A stretch of 64,000 nt of DNA from Bacillus_BA fengqiuensis (GCA_030813035.1 JAUSTV010000001.1); one strand, 5' to 3'; positions 25,809 to 35,227 are shown, counted from the first letter of the stretch. Numbers and translations are program-made. The notes: generated by a model not told the origin, from the sequence alone.

Positions 25809-27185
25809 ATGGGATCAAATAATGCATCACTTCAAAAGAACCTGCTGCCGCGTCATATCAGTTTGATGGCAATGGGCGGCGCGATCGGTACCGGAATTTT
25901 TAAGGGAAGTGCTGAAACCGTATCGTTAGCAGGACCGGGAGTTATTTTCACTTATATATTCGCAGGTTTATTGCTGCTTGTGGTCATGGGAGCCATCGCA
26001 GAAATGGCCATCGTCTATCCGAACACAAACATGAAAGGCTTTGTACAAAAGGCATTCGGCAGCCGTGTTTCCTTCGTTGTGGGTTGGATGTATTGCTTTA
26101 TGTGGCTTGCTGTGTGCATTATCGAGGTAGTCGTGGCAGGATTCTTCTTGCAATATTGGCTTCCAGATGTTTCGCTTTGGGTATTGAGTTTAAGCTGTGC
26201 CGCTTTAGTTATCGGAATTAACATGATGAATGTTAAAAATTACGGTGAATTTGAATTTTGGTTTGCCGGTATTAAAATTGCGATGATCATGGTATTTATC
26301 GTCTTGGGAGCGGCAATCCTATTTGGAATTATGCCAAGCAGCGAAGGCAACTATCTGCAAAACTTTACAGCTCATGGAGGATTTTTCCCGAATGGCTGGA
26401 TGTCCATTTTCTCCGCACTGTTAATTGTTATGTTCTCGTACGGAGGTTCTGAATTAATAGGAGTGACTGTAACAGAAGCAAAAGATGCAGAACGTGTGTT
26501 ACCTAAAGTTATTAAAAGTTTCATTGGAAGAATTATCTTATTCTACACACTGCCAATCCTTATTATTTGCGGTTTGATTCCTTGGAATGAACTAAGCGAC
26601 CAGTCAAGTCCGTTCGTGCAAGTATTATCAATGGCCGGCTTGCAAGGAGCAGCGCATATCATGAACTTCATTTTAATTACAGCTGTCTTATCTGCAGCCA
26701 ACTCTGGTATATACGGTTGTACGCGGATGCTGCATTCTTTGGCTACAGGAGGGGAAGCTCCAAAGTCTTTCTCTTACGTATCAAAAAGCGGTGTGCCAAT
26801 TTACAGCTTAATGTTTAGTGCCGTAATATTATTAGCGGGATCTATGTTCGCCTTGATTGATCAGAATAAGGTGTTCACATTATTGATGGCGTTCCCTGGT
26901 TTTGTTGTATCATTGGTATGGATCAGCATTTGTTTAGCACAAATCAAACTTCGCAAATCTTATCCGAAAGAGCCAAGCTTTAAATTATGGGGCTTCCCGT
27001 ATATAACAGGGCTTACAGCGTTTGCGTTAGGCATTATTTCTGTCATATTCGTATTCAATGAACAGAATCGCGTGAGTATCATTGCTTGTCTTGTTGTTGT
27101 AGCTGTGTTAACTACGATTTCCATTTTTAAATTTAAAAATGGAGATGGACAGGCTATTGATATAAACGAAGAGAAAATCGGCTAA
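25809..27185 (+). CDS. APC-family amino acid permease
   Basis: 458 residues from the ATG at 25809, with GGGAGG nine bases upstream; the frame is open further 5' but without a ribosome site. It has twelve membrane helices with the amino-acid transporter signature MGGAIGTGIFKGSAETVSLA near the N-terminus and SYGGSELIGVTVTEAKDAER in the loop after helix 6. The family includes AnsP, AroP and ProY-like permeases. Placed after the phenylalanine dehydrogenase and 2-oxoacid dehydrogenase genes, it may import the amino acid they degrade. Own promoter and terminator. Confidence 0.87.
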   Translation: MGSNNASLQKNLLPRHISLMAMGGAIGTGIFKGSAETVSLAGPGVIFTYIFAGLLLLVVMGAIAEMAIVYPNTNMKGFVQKAFGSRVSFVVGWMYCFMWLAVCIIEVVVAGFFLQYWLPDVSLWVLSLSCAALVIGINMMNVKNYGEFEFWFAGIKIAMIMVFIVLGAAILFGIMPSSEGNYLQNFTAHGGFFPNGWMSIFSALLIVMFSYGGSELIGVTVTEAKDAERVLPKVIKSFIGRIILFYTLPILIICGLIPWNELSDQSSPFVQVLSMAGLQGAAHIMNFILITAVLSAANSGIYGCTRMLHSLATGGEAPKSFSYVSKSGVPIYSLMFSAVILLAGSMFALIDQNKVFTLLMAFPGFVVSLVWISICLAQIKLRKSYPKEPSFKLWGFPYITGLTAFALGIISVIFVFNEQNRVSIIACLVVVAVLTTISIFKFKNGDGQAIDINEEKIG

Positions 27186-27217
27186 TGGCATTTTGCTGAT
27201 GAAGAAGAGATATAATC

Positions 27218-27251
27218 AAAAAGACTTGGATCTGAATCCAAGTCTTTTTTG
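27218..27251 (+). terminator. Terminator of the permease gene
   Basis: AAAAAGACTTGGAT pairs with ATCCAAGTCTTTTTT around a CTGA loop, 32 bases after the stop. Confidence 0.9.
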
Positions 27252-27292
27252 TCCAATCATGAGAATGAATTCCGCATTAGCTGGCAGGGTGA

Positions 27293-27338
27293 AAAGAAAG
27301 CAGGAGGGGGATTGTTCATCCACCTCCTGCTTTCTTTT
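27293..27338 (-). terminator. cstA terminator
   Basis: AAAGAAAGCAGGAGG pairs with CCTCCTGCTTTCTTT, and the minus-strand side runs into the cstA 3' end. It is bidirectional in form. Confidence 0.8.
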
Positions 27339-29139
27339 ATGCTGTTTTAGCTTCTAGTTCCGTCTGAGGGTTTCTCCAAAGCTGTCCCCATTTCTTGATG
27401 GATGTTACCATAATGATTACACCTAAAACTAACATGATAATCGATAGTGATGCATTCAAGACGCTGAAACCGGCTGCATCCGGATTTAAATACACGTTTT
27501 TCACCATCCAGTAACCTGCATAGTTTACTGTAGCGTACAAATACGTGAGCGGAACGAGACAAGTCAATACGTACCAGCGTTTGTCAGCCACTTTAAGAAT
27601 AACGGTAGCTCCGATAATTAACCCGATAGAGGCCATCAACTGATTGGAAACCCCGAATAGTGCCCAAACGGAGCCGATGTCTCCGGAGAAGAGGAGATAT
27701 CCCCAAAGGAAGCAGGCTAAAGCGCTCGCAAAAATATTCCCTGGAACCCAATCTACACGTTTTAATGGTTTGTAGAACGCGCCGCCGAAGTCTTGAATCA
27801 AGTAACGGGCCACACGTGTACCAGAATCGATGGCAGTTAAAATGAATAATGCTTCAAACATGATCACGAACTGGAAGAAGAAAGAGGCCAGCTTGCTGAA
27901 CCAAGGAATTTCCGTGAAGATATACGTCATTCCTACTGCAAGAGTAACGGCTCCACCAGTACGTCCTTCTAAATTTAATCCGATTTCCTCGCTAAGCTGT
28001 GGAAGGTTGACTGTTTGCATACCTAATGTTTTGAACACTTCAGGCGTTGAGTTGATGGCAAAATAATCTGCAGGATGAAGGGCAGTAGCCGCAACAAGTG
28101 CCATAATCGCAACCACACATTCTACCAGCATTGCACCAAAGCCAACTGCTTTAATATCGTTCCAGCGATCAAGCATTTTTGGTGTTGTACCTGAACCGAC
28201 GAAGGCGTGGAATCCTGAAATCGCTCCACAAGCGATAGTGATCGAAATGAACGGCCATACCGGTCCAGCCAAGATTGGGCCGCCGCCGTGAATGAACTCT
28301 GTTACAGCAGGGAATTGGATATCAGGATTTACAACGAAAACCCCTGCAATCAATGCAATGAAAACCCCAATTTTCATAAAACTGCTTAAATAATCACGCG
28401 GTGCAAGCAATAACCATACCGGCAGTGCCGCCGCAAAGAATGCATAGATTGGAAGAATGATTGATAATGTTTTTACATCAAGAGTAAGCAGATCACCCAA
28501 GAATGTACCTTGAATAGAAGGGCCGAAAAACACAGCGAGCATGATGAGAGCGAAACCAACGATCGAAGCTCCTTTTAGGTTACCTGTCTTTCTGTGATAT
28601 AAACCGACTCCCATTGCAATCGGGATTGTACTTCCAACGGCGAATGTTCCCCATGGATTATGTTCTAAAGCGTGAAGTACAACCATGGATAGACCAGCCA
28701 TTGTAATCGTAATAATGAATAACATGGCTAAACCTGTACAGAATCCGGCTACCGGGCCTAATTCTTTTTTCGCAACTTCCGCCAGCGATTCTCCGTTTTG
28801 GCGCATGGATGCGAATAATACGACGGCATCATGAACCGCTCCTCCGATAACCGCACCGATTAACAGCCAAAGAAGTCCTGGCAGATAACCGAACTGTGCT
28901 GCCAGAATAGGGCCCACAAGCGGACCGGCTGCAGCAATGGCTGCAAAGTGATGTCCGAACGCCACCCATTTATTAGTTGGAACATAATCTTTTCCATCCT
29001 CCATGGCATTAGCCGGAGTTTGTTTAGCATCATCTAAAGCTTTTAATTTCATGACTTTAACCGCCATGAACGTGCCGTATAGACGATAGGCAATCATTAA
29101 TATACAGATGGCACCAATGACCATTGTAATCGCATTCAT
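27337..29139 (-). CDS. cstA: Carbon starvation protein A family transporter (probable pyruvate transporter)
   Basis: 600 residues with 16-18 membrane helices. CstA family signatures are FGHHFAAIAAAGPLVGPILA near the N-terminus, GAVIGGAVHDAVVLF and ISGFHAFVGSGTTPK. E. coli members CstA and BtsT carry peptides and pyruvate in symport with protons. The gene follows lytS-lytT on the same strand, separated by their terminator and a 157-base promoter region. In other bacteria LytS/BtsS-type kinases sense pyruvate and switch on such transporters, so a pyruvate role is likely. GGGAGG lies eight bases before the ATG. Confidence 0.92.
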   Translation of the reverse strand: MNAITMVIGAICILMIAYRLYGTFMAVKVMKLKALDDAKQTPANAMEDGKDYVPTNKWVAFGHHFAAIAAAGPLVGPILAAQFGYLPGLLWLLIGAVIGGAVHDAVVLFASMRQNGESLAEVAKKELGPVAGFCTGLAMLFIITITMAGLSMVVLHALEHNPWGTFAVGSTIPIAMGVGLYHRKTGNLKGASIVGFALIMLAVFFGPSIQGTFLGDLLTLDVKTLSIILPIYAFFAAALPVWLLLAPRDYLSSFMKIGVFIALIAGVFVVNPDIQFPAVTEFIHGGGPILAGPVWPFISITIACGAISGFHAFVGSGTTPKMLDRWNDIKAVGFGAMLVECVVAIMALVAATALHPADYFAINSTPEVFKTLGMQTVNLPQLSEEIGLNLEGRTGGAVTLAVGMTYIFTEIPWFSKLASFFFQFVIMFEALFILTAIDSGTRVARYLIQDFGGAFYKPLKRVDWVPGNIFASALACFLWGYLLFSGDIGSVWALFGVSNQLMASIGLIIGATVILKVADKRWYVLTCLVPLTYLYATVNYAGYWMVKNVYLNPDAAGFSVLNASLSIIMLVLGVIIMVTSIKKWGQLWRNPQTELEAKTA

Positions 29140-29296
29140 TTGTATGACCTCCCATAACCATTTGCTTTATGAGATAATCATACAAAATGAAAACGCAATC
29201 ATCGGGCTTTCAGGATAAAATGCATCATTCAGGGGATGAGTTGCAAAAACAGCAGGCTGAAATGCAGACATGTGTCCATATTGTGTCGACATAACA

Positions 29297-29330
29297 AAAG
29301 GGAGATGGTTCCAAACATCCATCTCCCTTT
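29297..29330 (-). terminator. Terminator of lytS-lytT
   Basis: 12-bp stem AAAGGGAGATGG/CCATCTCCCTTT, with TTTTG on the minus strand, 13 bases after the lytT stop. It separates the regulator operon from cstA. Confidence 0.85.
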
Positions 29331-29342
29331 CAGTATGCGAGG

Positions 29343-30089
29343 TTAAAAGCCGAGAAGCTGTTTTAACTCTTTTACATATGTACGGCTTACCGGCACTTTG
29401 GATCCGTCTGCCATGATTAGATTATACGTTGAATTGAACCATGGCTGAATTTCTGAAATATGATTCACATTGACGAGGAAACTGCGATGGACTCTCATAA
29501 AAGAAGCGTTATGCAGCTTTTTTTCGATCATGACAAGAGATTCTCCGATTTTATATTCTTTGTCCCTCGTCTTAATCATCGTTTTCCCCTCTGCAGATCC
29601 TACGAAAACAATGGATGGTATGTCTACTAGCACAATCCGCTCTTCAACCATTACGGCCATTTTTCCGGTTTGTTCAAGAGGGGCTCTGACAGATAAAGGG
29701 ACAGAGGGAATTTCTTTTTCTCCAATCGTTTGCATCTTTGTAATTTTTTCTAATGTTTGCTGAAGGCGTGTTTCATCAAACGGTTTCAATAGATAATCTA
29801 CCGCATTTAATTCGAATGCCTTAAGAGCATACTCATCGTACGCAGTCGCAAAAATGATGGCAGGCGCTTGTTCTAATGTCTGCAATTGCTCCGCCAGCTG
29901 CAGACCGCTGGCGTCGGCAAGCTCGATATCCAAAAATAGGAGATCAGGACTTAGGCTGCGGACACTTTCAAGTGCATCTTCTATGCAGTCCGCTTCTCCC
30001 AAGATTTCAACTTGTTTCGTTCTAAGCAGCAAATATTTCAATTCATCCCTTGCCAACGGTTCATCATCCACTATAAAAGCCTTTAACAT
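29343..30089 (-). CDS. lytT: LytTR-family response regulator
   Basis: 248 residues from the ATG at 30089, preceded by GGAG; the frame opens six codons earlier but lacks a ribosome site. The receiver domain (about 1-115) has the acidic pair DDEP and the phospho-acceptor Asp in LLFLDIELAD. The C-terminal LytTR DNA-binding domain (about 145-245) has HRSFLVNVNHISEIQPWF. It overlaps lytS by 26 bases. The expected target is cstA just downstream, and possibly lrgAB at 59.7 kb. Confidence 0.92.
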   Translation of the reverse strand: MLKAFIVDDEPLARDELKYLLLRTKQVEILGEADCIEDALESVRSLSPDLLFLDIELADASGLQLAEQLQTLEQAPAIIFATAYDEYALKAFELNAVDYLLKPFDETRLQQTLEKITKMQTIGEKEIPSVPLSVRAPLEQTGKMAVMVEERIVLVDIPSIVFVGSAEGKTMIKTRDKEYKIGESLVMIEKKLHNASFMRVHRSFLVNVNHISEIQPWFNSTYNLIMADGSKVPVSRTYVKELKQLLGF

Positions 30090-31845
30090 GATTCTCCAAT
30101 GCTCCATTTCTATTTAAAGGTATGATAATTTGTATCGTTGTTCCTTCCCCTTGCGCACTATTTATACGGAAGTCGGCTTTATCTCCATAAATTCCTTCCA
30201 ATCGTTCGCGTATATTATAGAGAGCCGTTCCTGTTCCTTCTTTTGACTTTACCGTTTGTTTTCCAAGGGACTCAAGCTTTTCGCTTGAAATGCCGTTCCC
30301 GTTATCTTTGACGACTATATACATCTTTTCTTCCATTTCATAGGCAACGACTGTCACTTCTCCGCAGCTTTTGATACGTGAAAAAGCGTGGCGAATGGCA
30401 TTTTCCACTAACGGCTGCAAGGTGAACGGAGGAATGGGTACCATTTCAAGTCCTGGCTCGATATTGAACACGACATGATACTTGTCCGGAAAACGTGCTT
30501 GCTCCAGTGATAAATAGGCCTTAACGTGCTCCAGCTCTTTCTCAAGCGGAATGAGCATTTGACGGGCGCCTTGCAAATTGCTTCGAAAAAAAACGCTGAG
30601 CTCCAATAAGAGCTTTCTGGCTTTTTCCACGTCGGTGCGGCATAAGGCTGAAATGGTATTAATGGCATTAAATAAAAAATGCGGATGGACTTGCGCCTGC
30701 AGGGCCTTGATTTCGGCATCTTTCAACAGCTTGCTTTGCAGTTCCGCTTCGGCTAACTCCAACTGTGTGGAAAATAGTCTCGCCAAGCCTTCAGCCAATT
30801 CTTGTTGGACTTCATTCAACTGACTTGGATTCTCAAAATAAAGCTTTAGTGTCCCGACCGTTTTTTGATGTACTTGCAGCGGCAAAACAACAGCTGCTTG
30901 TAAAGGGCAATGTTCATGGAAACAGAAAATTTCTTTTTTAGATTTAGCCGTAATGATTTTTCCTTGTTCCAACACTCTTTTTGTTAATCCGGTGGCCAAT
31001 CCTTTCATTGGAGCATGATGATCGGAAGCGGAGCCGACATGGGCCAACACTTCATGATCGTTTGTAATGGCAATTGCATCGGCTTCTGTCAGTTTTAACA
31101 GGATCTCCGCTACTTCTTTGCAGGACTGTGGATTCAGTCCTTGACGGAAAAAAGGAAGCGTTTGATCGGCAATCCAGAAGGCCTTATGCGTTTGTAAAGC
31201 ACGAGTGCGTTCTTCTTCACGCAAAATCGATTGAATGATAAACATAAATAGCAGTGTTCCAAAACCATTAATGACAATCATCGGGATACCGATTAGCTGG
31301 ACAAGCTCCCATGCTATTTCAAATGGTTTCGTCACTAACAGAATAATTCCCATTTGGACGATTTCCATTGTTACACCGACCATAACAGCAAATGCCGGCG
31401 TAATGGCCCGCCGCTTTCTATACCATCTTCCAATATATCCGGCTGCTACACCGGCCAAAATAGATGAAATGGCACATGCACCGGCTGTAAAGCCTCCAAG
31501 TGTGTAACGGTGCAAACCTGCAATCATTCCCACCCCCAGCCCGACAAAAGGGCCGCCGATCAATCCGCCAATGCCTACTCCCATAATTCTTGTATTGGCA
31601 ATCGCACTGTCCGGACCGACCGCCGTCTGCCATGCATGCGTGGAAATGGAGCTGTGGTGAATTTCAATTCCGGTATAATTACTGATGATGCCAAATATCC
31701 CAAAAACCGCAACGAGCAATGCTTTTCCGGTTAATCCATGCTCATACTGGAAGATTTGGCGAAATGATTTCAGCTGTGAAAGCAGGAAAGCCACAATGAC
31801 GAGAATTCCCACTCTTTCTAACATTAACGGTAATAATGTGATCAC
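30064..31845 (-). CDS. lytS: LytS-type sensor histidine kinase
   Basis: 593 residues starting with GTG at 31845 behind AAAGGGTG. The N-terminal 5TM-5TMR_LYT sensor domain (about 5-185) is followed by a GAF domain (about 225-355), a His-kinase dimerisation box with the phospho-acceptor in QVHPHFLFNAINTISALCR, and a HATPase domain with NAIRHAF and DNGNGI. Such kinases (LytS, BtsS, YpdA) respond to extracellular pyruvate or membrane state. Translationally coupled to lytT. Confidence 0.93.
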   Translation of the reverse strand: MITLLPLMLERVGILVIVAFLLSQLKSFRQIFQYEHGLTGKALLVAVFGIFGIISNYTGIEIHHSSISTHAWQTAVGPDSAIANTRIMGVGIGGLIGGPFVGLGVGMIAGLHRYTLGGFTAGACAISSILAGVAAGYIGRWYRKRRAITPAFAVMVGVTMEIVQMGIILLVTKPFEIAWELVQLIGIPMIVINGFGTLLFMFIIQSILREEERTRALQTHKAFWIADQTLPFFRQGLNPQSCKEVAEILLKLTEADAIAITNDHEVLAHVGSASDHHAPMKGLATGLTKRVLEQGKIITAKSKKEIFCFHEHCPLQAAVVLPLQVHQKTVGTLKLYFENPSQLNEVQQELAEGLARLFSTQLELAEAELQSKLLKDAEIKALQAQVHPHFLFNAINTISALCRTDVEKARKLLLELSVFFRSNLQGARQMLIPLEKELEHVKAYLSLEQARFPDKYHVVFNIEPGLEMVPIPPFTLQPLVENAIRHAFSRIKSCGEVTVVAYEMEEKMYIVVKDNGNGISSEKLESLGKQTVKSKEGTGTALYNIRERLEGIYGDKADFRINSAQGEGTTIQIIIPLNRNGALENHVKGFYSG

Positions 31846-31955
31846 CTAAATTCACCCTTTGTTTTTGATAATCATTCATCCCATCATACTATATGTAAAA
31901 AAAGATTGTCGAATCTATTTGCTATGATGGTTCATATTGAATGAAAAATAAAGCA

Positions 31956-32006
31956 AACCGCCCTCCGTTACTCATCGAAATGATGGAAGGGAGGGCGGTT
32001 TTTTTT
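31956..32006 (-). terminator. Terminator of the small membrane protein gene
   Basis: AACCGCCCTCC pairs with GGAGGGCGGTT, with T-rich flanks on both strands. For the minus strand it ends the transcript of the gene at 32161-32613. Confidence 0.75.
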
Positions 32007-32025
32007 GTTTCAGCGGACTTTCTCC

Positions 32026-32157
32026 GCTTTTCTTTTATTGTCCAGCTGCGGCTCCTAGCCCCTCGAGTCGCTTCAGTTTTCATCCCAAAGGCAAAAAGCG
32101 CCTTCGTTATGAAAACCTCCAGCGCTTGTCGGGGCTAAACAGTCGCCTCCGCTTTTC
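32026..32157 (-). repeat. Single inverted copy of the 120-bp palindromic repeat
   Basis: On the minus strand it reads GCGGAGGCGACTGTTTAGCCC ... CGAGGGGCTAGGAGCCGCAGCTGGACA with an inner hairpin GAAGGCGCTTTTTGCCTT. This is the same family as the three tandem units at 21247-21606. It lies between the stop of the neighbouring gene and its terminator. Confidence 0.75.
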
Positions 32158-32160
32158 CTG

Positions 32161-32613
32161 CTACATCGACCGCGATCGTCGTCGGCTTGGCTCGTCGTCT
32201 TCTGTTGGAACCTGTTTTTTCCGTTTAAACAAACTTTTAATAAAAAGAAATAGAGCGGCAAAGCAAGCATATACAGCGAAGAAAACGATGAATCCCCACA
32301 ATCCGATGACCGCGTCCGAGAATTCCATATGCCCGCGGTCGGTGATGGCTTGCTGGATTTCGATCGCAAAAACGAGCACCGTCATCACGGTAAACGTATA
32401 GACAAAAGAAATGGCAGTAATGCTCCAGCGCCATTTCGATAATACTTTGAAGAAAAGGTAGACGGCGAAAAATGTGAAAATCCCGACGATGCCGATGATC
32501 CAAAAGTGTAGATCTTTATCCGTCAGCTGCAATCCGAACGCTTCGGCGACGCTGATAAGTATATCGTGAACGTTATTGACCGCTTCAGTGAGAAATAAGA
32601 TGATATCTTTCAT
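32161..32613 (-). CDS. Membrane protein of unknown function
   Basis: 150 residues with three membrane helices (about 38-60, 66-90 and 100-130), an amphipathic N-terminus and a highly charged C-terminal tail ending in RRRSRSM. No family was recognised. AAGGTGT lies four bases before the ATG, and the coding sequence is clean. The extreme 3' end abuts the 120-bp repeat, so the last few residues may have been altered by that insertion. Confidence 0.65.
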   Translation of the reverse strand: MKDIILFLTEAVNNVHDILISVAEAFGLQLTDKDLHFWIIGIVGIFTFFAVYLFFKVLSKWRWSITAISFVYTFTVMTVLVFAIEIQQAITDRGHMEFSDAVIGLWGFIVFFAVYACFAALFLFIKSLFKRKKQVPTEDDEPSRRRSRSM

Positions 32614-32866
32614 TTTGACACCTTCTTTATTTGTATATTTATGGACTGTTTATTCTATAATGGGCAAAGTAGCTTCTAGTCTCTCTTTACAGGCCGTACC
32701 TACCATTATAATCAGCAGCGGCGTAACAAGGCTATATCCAATTTTTTGCATGGAATAACAGAATGAATCTTCCAGCTTATAATTCATTATAAAGGATATT
32801 CATTGGAAAAGGGAGAGGTGAAAAAGCCTCTGAATAATATCTACCATAATATTTTTATGTAAACTT
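32614..32866. other. Gap between the membrane protein gene and the sigma-54 activator terminator
   Basis: It contains the presumed promoter of the minus-strand membrane protein gene. No further gene or repeat was seen. Confidence 0.5.
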
Positions 32867-32916
32867 AAACTCCCATCAGCGGAGGATGAAGGCACTTCCG
32901 CTGATGGGAGTTTTTT
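32867..32916 (-). terminator. Terminator of the sigma-54 activator gene
   Basis: 17-bp stem (32867-32883 with 32896-32912 region) flanked by A-rich and T-rich tracts, 67 bases after the activator stop. It could also act on the plus strand. Confidence 0.8.
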
Positions 32917-32982
32917 ATACCCGCTCCTAATGGGGTGTTCCTGGAAATGAATAACATGGAGGGAGGAGCTGCCCTCTTTCTC

Positions 32983-35025
32983 TCATTGTGGGTTCTCAAC
33001 CATAAGATAACCGGCATTCGTCAGTCTTGTCCCGCTGCGGCCTTTCCCTTTTGTGACATATCCTTTTTGTTCCAGGAGGTCGAGGCGGAGGCGTACTTGC
33101 TGTTCGGTTAGGGGAATGCCGGCTTCTGTTGAAAAAACGGCCAGTTTTTGCCGGCTTGCTGCAAGCCCTTTTTTATTCAACTTATAAACCCCTTGAAGAA
33201 GGATTCGTTCCTCTACGTTTTCAATAGTCGACCCTTTTTTATCTATCGCTGAATGGGGCAAAATGTCTTCGTCGCTTACTTCAAAAAAGCTCTCATTTGG
33301 AATGTCGTTTAAGGTGATGTGCTGTCCGTCGCAAACGGCCAACATATAATCCATCGTATTTTTCAGTTCTCTCACATTTCCGTACCACATATAACGGGCC
33401 AGCTTTTTCTTTACTTCCAGAGCAATAGCTACATTCTTTTGTTTGCTTTGCTGCAGAAATGCCTCCATGAGAATCGGAATATCGCCATCCCGCTCTCTTA
33501 AGGCCGGCAGTTCCAGAAACAGCACCTTTAAGCGGTGGTAAAGGTCTCTTCTGAATTGTCCGTCTTGAATCATGAGCTGTAAGTCACGGTTGGTGGCCGC
33601 TATCACCCGTACATCGACGGCGATGTTTTTGGCGCCCCCGACACGCCGGATTTCTTTTTCTTGCAGAACACGAAGAAGCCGCGCTTGCAGTTTCGGACTA
33701 ATATCACCGATTTCATCGAGAAAAATTGTTCCTCCATCCGCTTGTTCGAAAATTCCCTTTTTTCCTCCCTTGCGAGCGCCGGTAAAAGCACCTTCCTCAT
33801 AGCCGAACAATTCGCTCTCTAACAGATCCTCCGGAAGAGCACTGAAGTTCACGGCCAGAAAAGGCCCGTTATTTCTTAGGGACGCCCGATGCATGGCGCT
33901 TGCGAATAGTTCTTTTCCCGTCCCGCTTTCTCCTTGAATTAACACCGTTAAATCGGATGATGCAAGCTTTCTCGCGATTTCTTTCGTTTTGATGAGTGCC
34001 GGGCTCAGACCGATGATGTCCTCAAATGCGTACTTGGCGATATAGCCTTTCTTCAAAAGTTCTCTTCTCGCTGCTTTTTCAAGTGCCACCGTGTCGCTTA
34101 TGTTTTTGAAGGTAGCTACAATGGATTGTTCTTTTTGCAGATGGAACCGATGGACGACTACTTCGGCTTCATTGATCGTAAAGGCACGGTCATCGGAATC
34201 CGAACCGTCAAATAAAAAAGCAGTCATTCCTTCATTTTTTAGGACATGACGGATGTCTTTTCCGATGGCAGCACGAGAGGAAATACCTGTCATCCCTTCT
34301 AAAATCTCATTGAAAATAAAGATTTCTCCCTCTTTATTCAACGCCAATATACCATCGTTCACACCGTCGACGACCTTTTTTAAATGTTTGTTCAACTCGT
34401 TCATTGTTTGATTGGCATGGGCCAGTTTTTGGCTTAAATCAATCATTTTCCGTATGTATTTATCCGACACAGCCTTGCCTAAACGTTCCGTCATGTGCAG
34501 GCGATCCAATATTTCATGAATCGTCGTAATATCAATAAGCCGAACTCCAATGTCAACGATGTGGGAAATGGATGATGGAACAAGCTCGACTTCCCCTGGG
34601 GTGATGGCTGTATCGGTCATGATGTGGATATCGTCGCCCGGGGAGTATGGATAATAGTCGATATGGTCGATTCCGAGCTGGATCAGTGTATGAATGGACT
34701 CGGTGGCTGTCCTTGGAAAATCATTGACATATAAAGCTTTTGTTCCTTTCGGGAGGAAGAAAAGCTGATCGATATATTCGTAGTTGACCGTCCTCTTGGC
34801 GATGATGATTTGGCATCCTTTTCCGAGAACATGTTGAACCTCTTCTTCAATTAAATAGGACGATAAAATCACTAAACGGTTTTCGATGAGAGGGGGCAGC
34901 CGTTCTTCAACCGAGTAGCTTCGTATCTTCATGAATTTCCCGATAATATCATGAAGCTGGGCGGAAAGAGCCTTTCTTGTTTGTTTCGTGCCTGCGAGCA
35001 AAATGAGTTCCTTTGGCGGTTTCAT
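32983..35025 (-). CDS. Sigma-54-dependent transcriptional activator of the cyanophycin locus
   Basis: 680 residues. The N-terminal region (about 1-200) resembles the PrpR/MtlR-like ligand-sensing part of Bacillus sigma-54 activators and is followed by a PAS domain (about 215-325) and an AAA+ domain (about 345-575). The AAA+ domain has Walker A GESGTGKE, the sigma-54 contact motif GAFTGA and Walker B GGTIFLDEIGD. The C-terminus is a winged-helix module (about 600-675) instead of the usual Fis-type helix-turn-helix. It diverges from the permease gene, whose promoter is a textbook -24/-12, so it almost certainly activates that operon. AAGGAG lies seven bases before the ATG. Confidence 0.93.
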   Translation of the reverse strand: MKPPKELILLAGTKQTRKALSAQLHDIIGKFMKIRSYSVEERLPPLIENRLVILSSYLIEEEVQHVLGKGCQIIIAKRTVNYEYIDQLFFLPKGTKALYVNDFPRTATESIHTLIQLGIDHIDYYPYSPGDDIHIMTDTAITPGEVELVPSSISHIVDIGVRLIDITTIHEILDRLHMTERLGKAVSDKYIRKMIDLSQKLAHANQTMNELNKHLKKVVDGVNDGILALNKEGEIFIFNEILEGMTGISSRAAIGKDIRHVLKNEGMTAFLFDGSDSDDRAFTINEAEVVVHRFHLQKEQSIVATFKNISDTVALEKAARRELLKKGYIAKYAFEDIIGLSPALIKTKEIARKLASSDLTVLIQGESGTGKELFASAMHRASLRNNGPFLAVNFSALPEDLLESELFGYEEGAFTGARKGGKKGIFEQADGGTIFLDEIGDISPKLQARLLRVLQEKEIRRVGGAKNIAVDVRVIAATNRDLQLMIQDGQFRRDLYHRLKVLFLELPALRERDGDIPILMEAFLQQSKQKNVAIALEVKKKLARYMWYGNVRELKNTMDYMLAVCDGQHITLNDIPNESFFEVSDEDILPHSAIDKKGSTIENVEERILLQGVYKLNKKGLAASRQKLAVFSTEAGIPLTEQQVRLRLDLLEQKGYVTKGKGRSGTRLTNAGYLMVENPQ

Positions 35026-35048
35026 GTAACATCTCCTTGTTGGGTGTT

Positions 35049-35070
35049 ATTGGTTGTTTGTAAAACCAAT
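35049..35070. promoter_or_regulatory. Inverted repeat, candidate activator binding site
   Basis: ATTGGTT (35049-35055) and AACCAAT (35064-35070) form a perfect 7-bp inverted repeat. A further CAACCA at 35075-35080 mirrors TGGTTG at 35051-35056. It lies about 80 bases upstream of the -24/-12 promoter, a normal place for a sigma-54 enhancer site. Confidence 0.55.
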
Positions 35071-35151
35071 TTAACACAGTTATTCAACCATTAAAAGATT
35101 AAAAAAAGAGAAATGAGGGGTGAGAGTACGAAATTTCCGACTATTATCGTT

Positions 35152-35167
35152 TGGCATGAATCTTGCA
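35152..35167 (+). promoter_or_regulatory. Sigma-54 (-24/-12) promoter
   Basis: TGGCATGAATCTTGCA matches the consensus TGGCAY-N6-TTGCW, with exactly ten bases between the invariant GG (35153-35154) and GC (35165-35166). It lies 61 bases before the permease start and faces away from the activator gene. Confidence 0.9.
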
Positions 35168-35227
35168 ATATATAAGGGTGTAACGTTAAGAGATTAGAAA
35201 GAGATCATGTTGGATGGAGGAGATTGA

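Noticed and set aside
29140..29296. Direct repeats GACACA upstream of cstA as LytTR boxes
   Set aside because: The repeats are short and their spacing (about 12 bases) does not match the usual 21-22-base spacing of LytTR sites, so no site is claimed.
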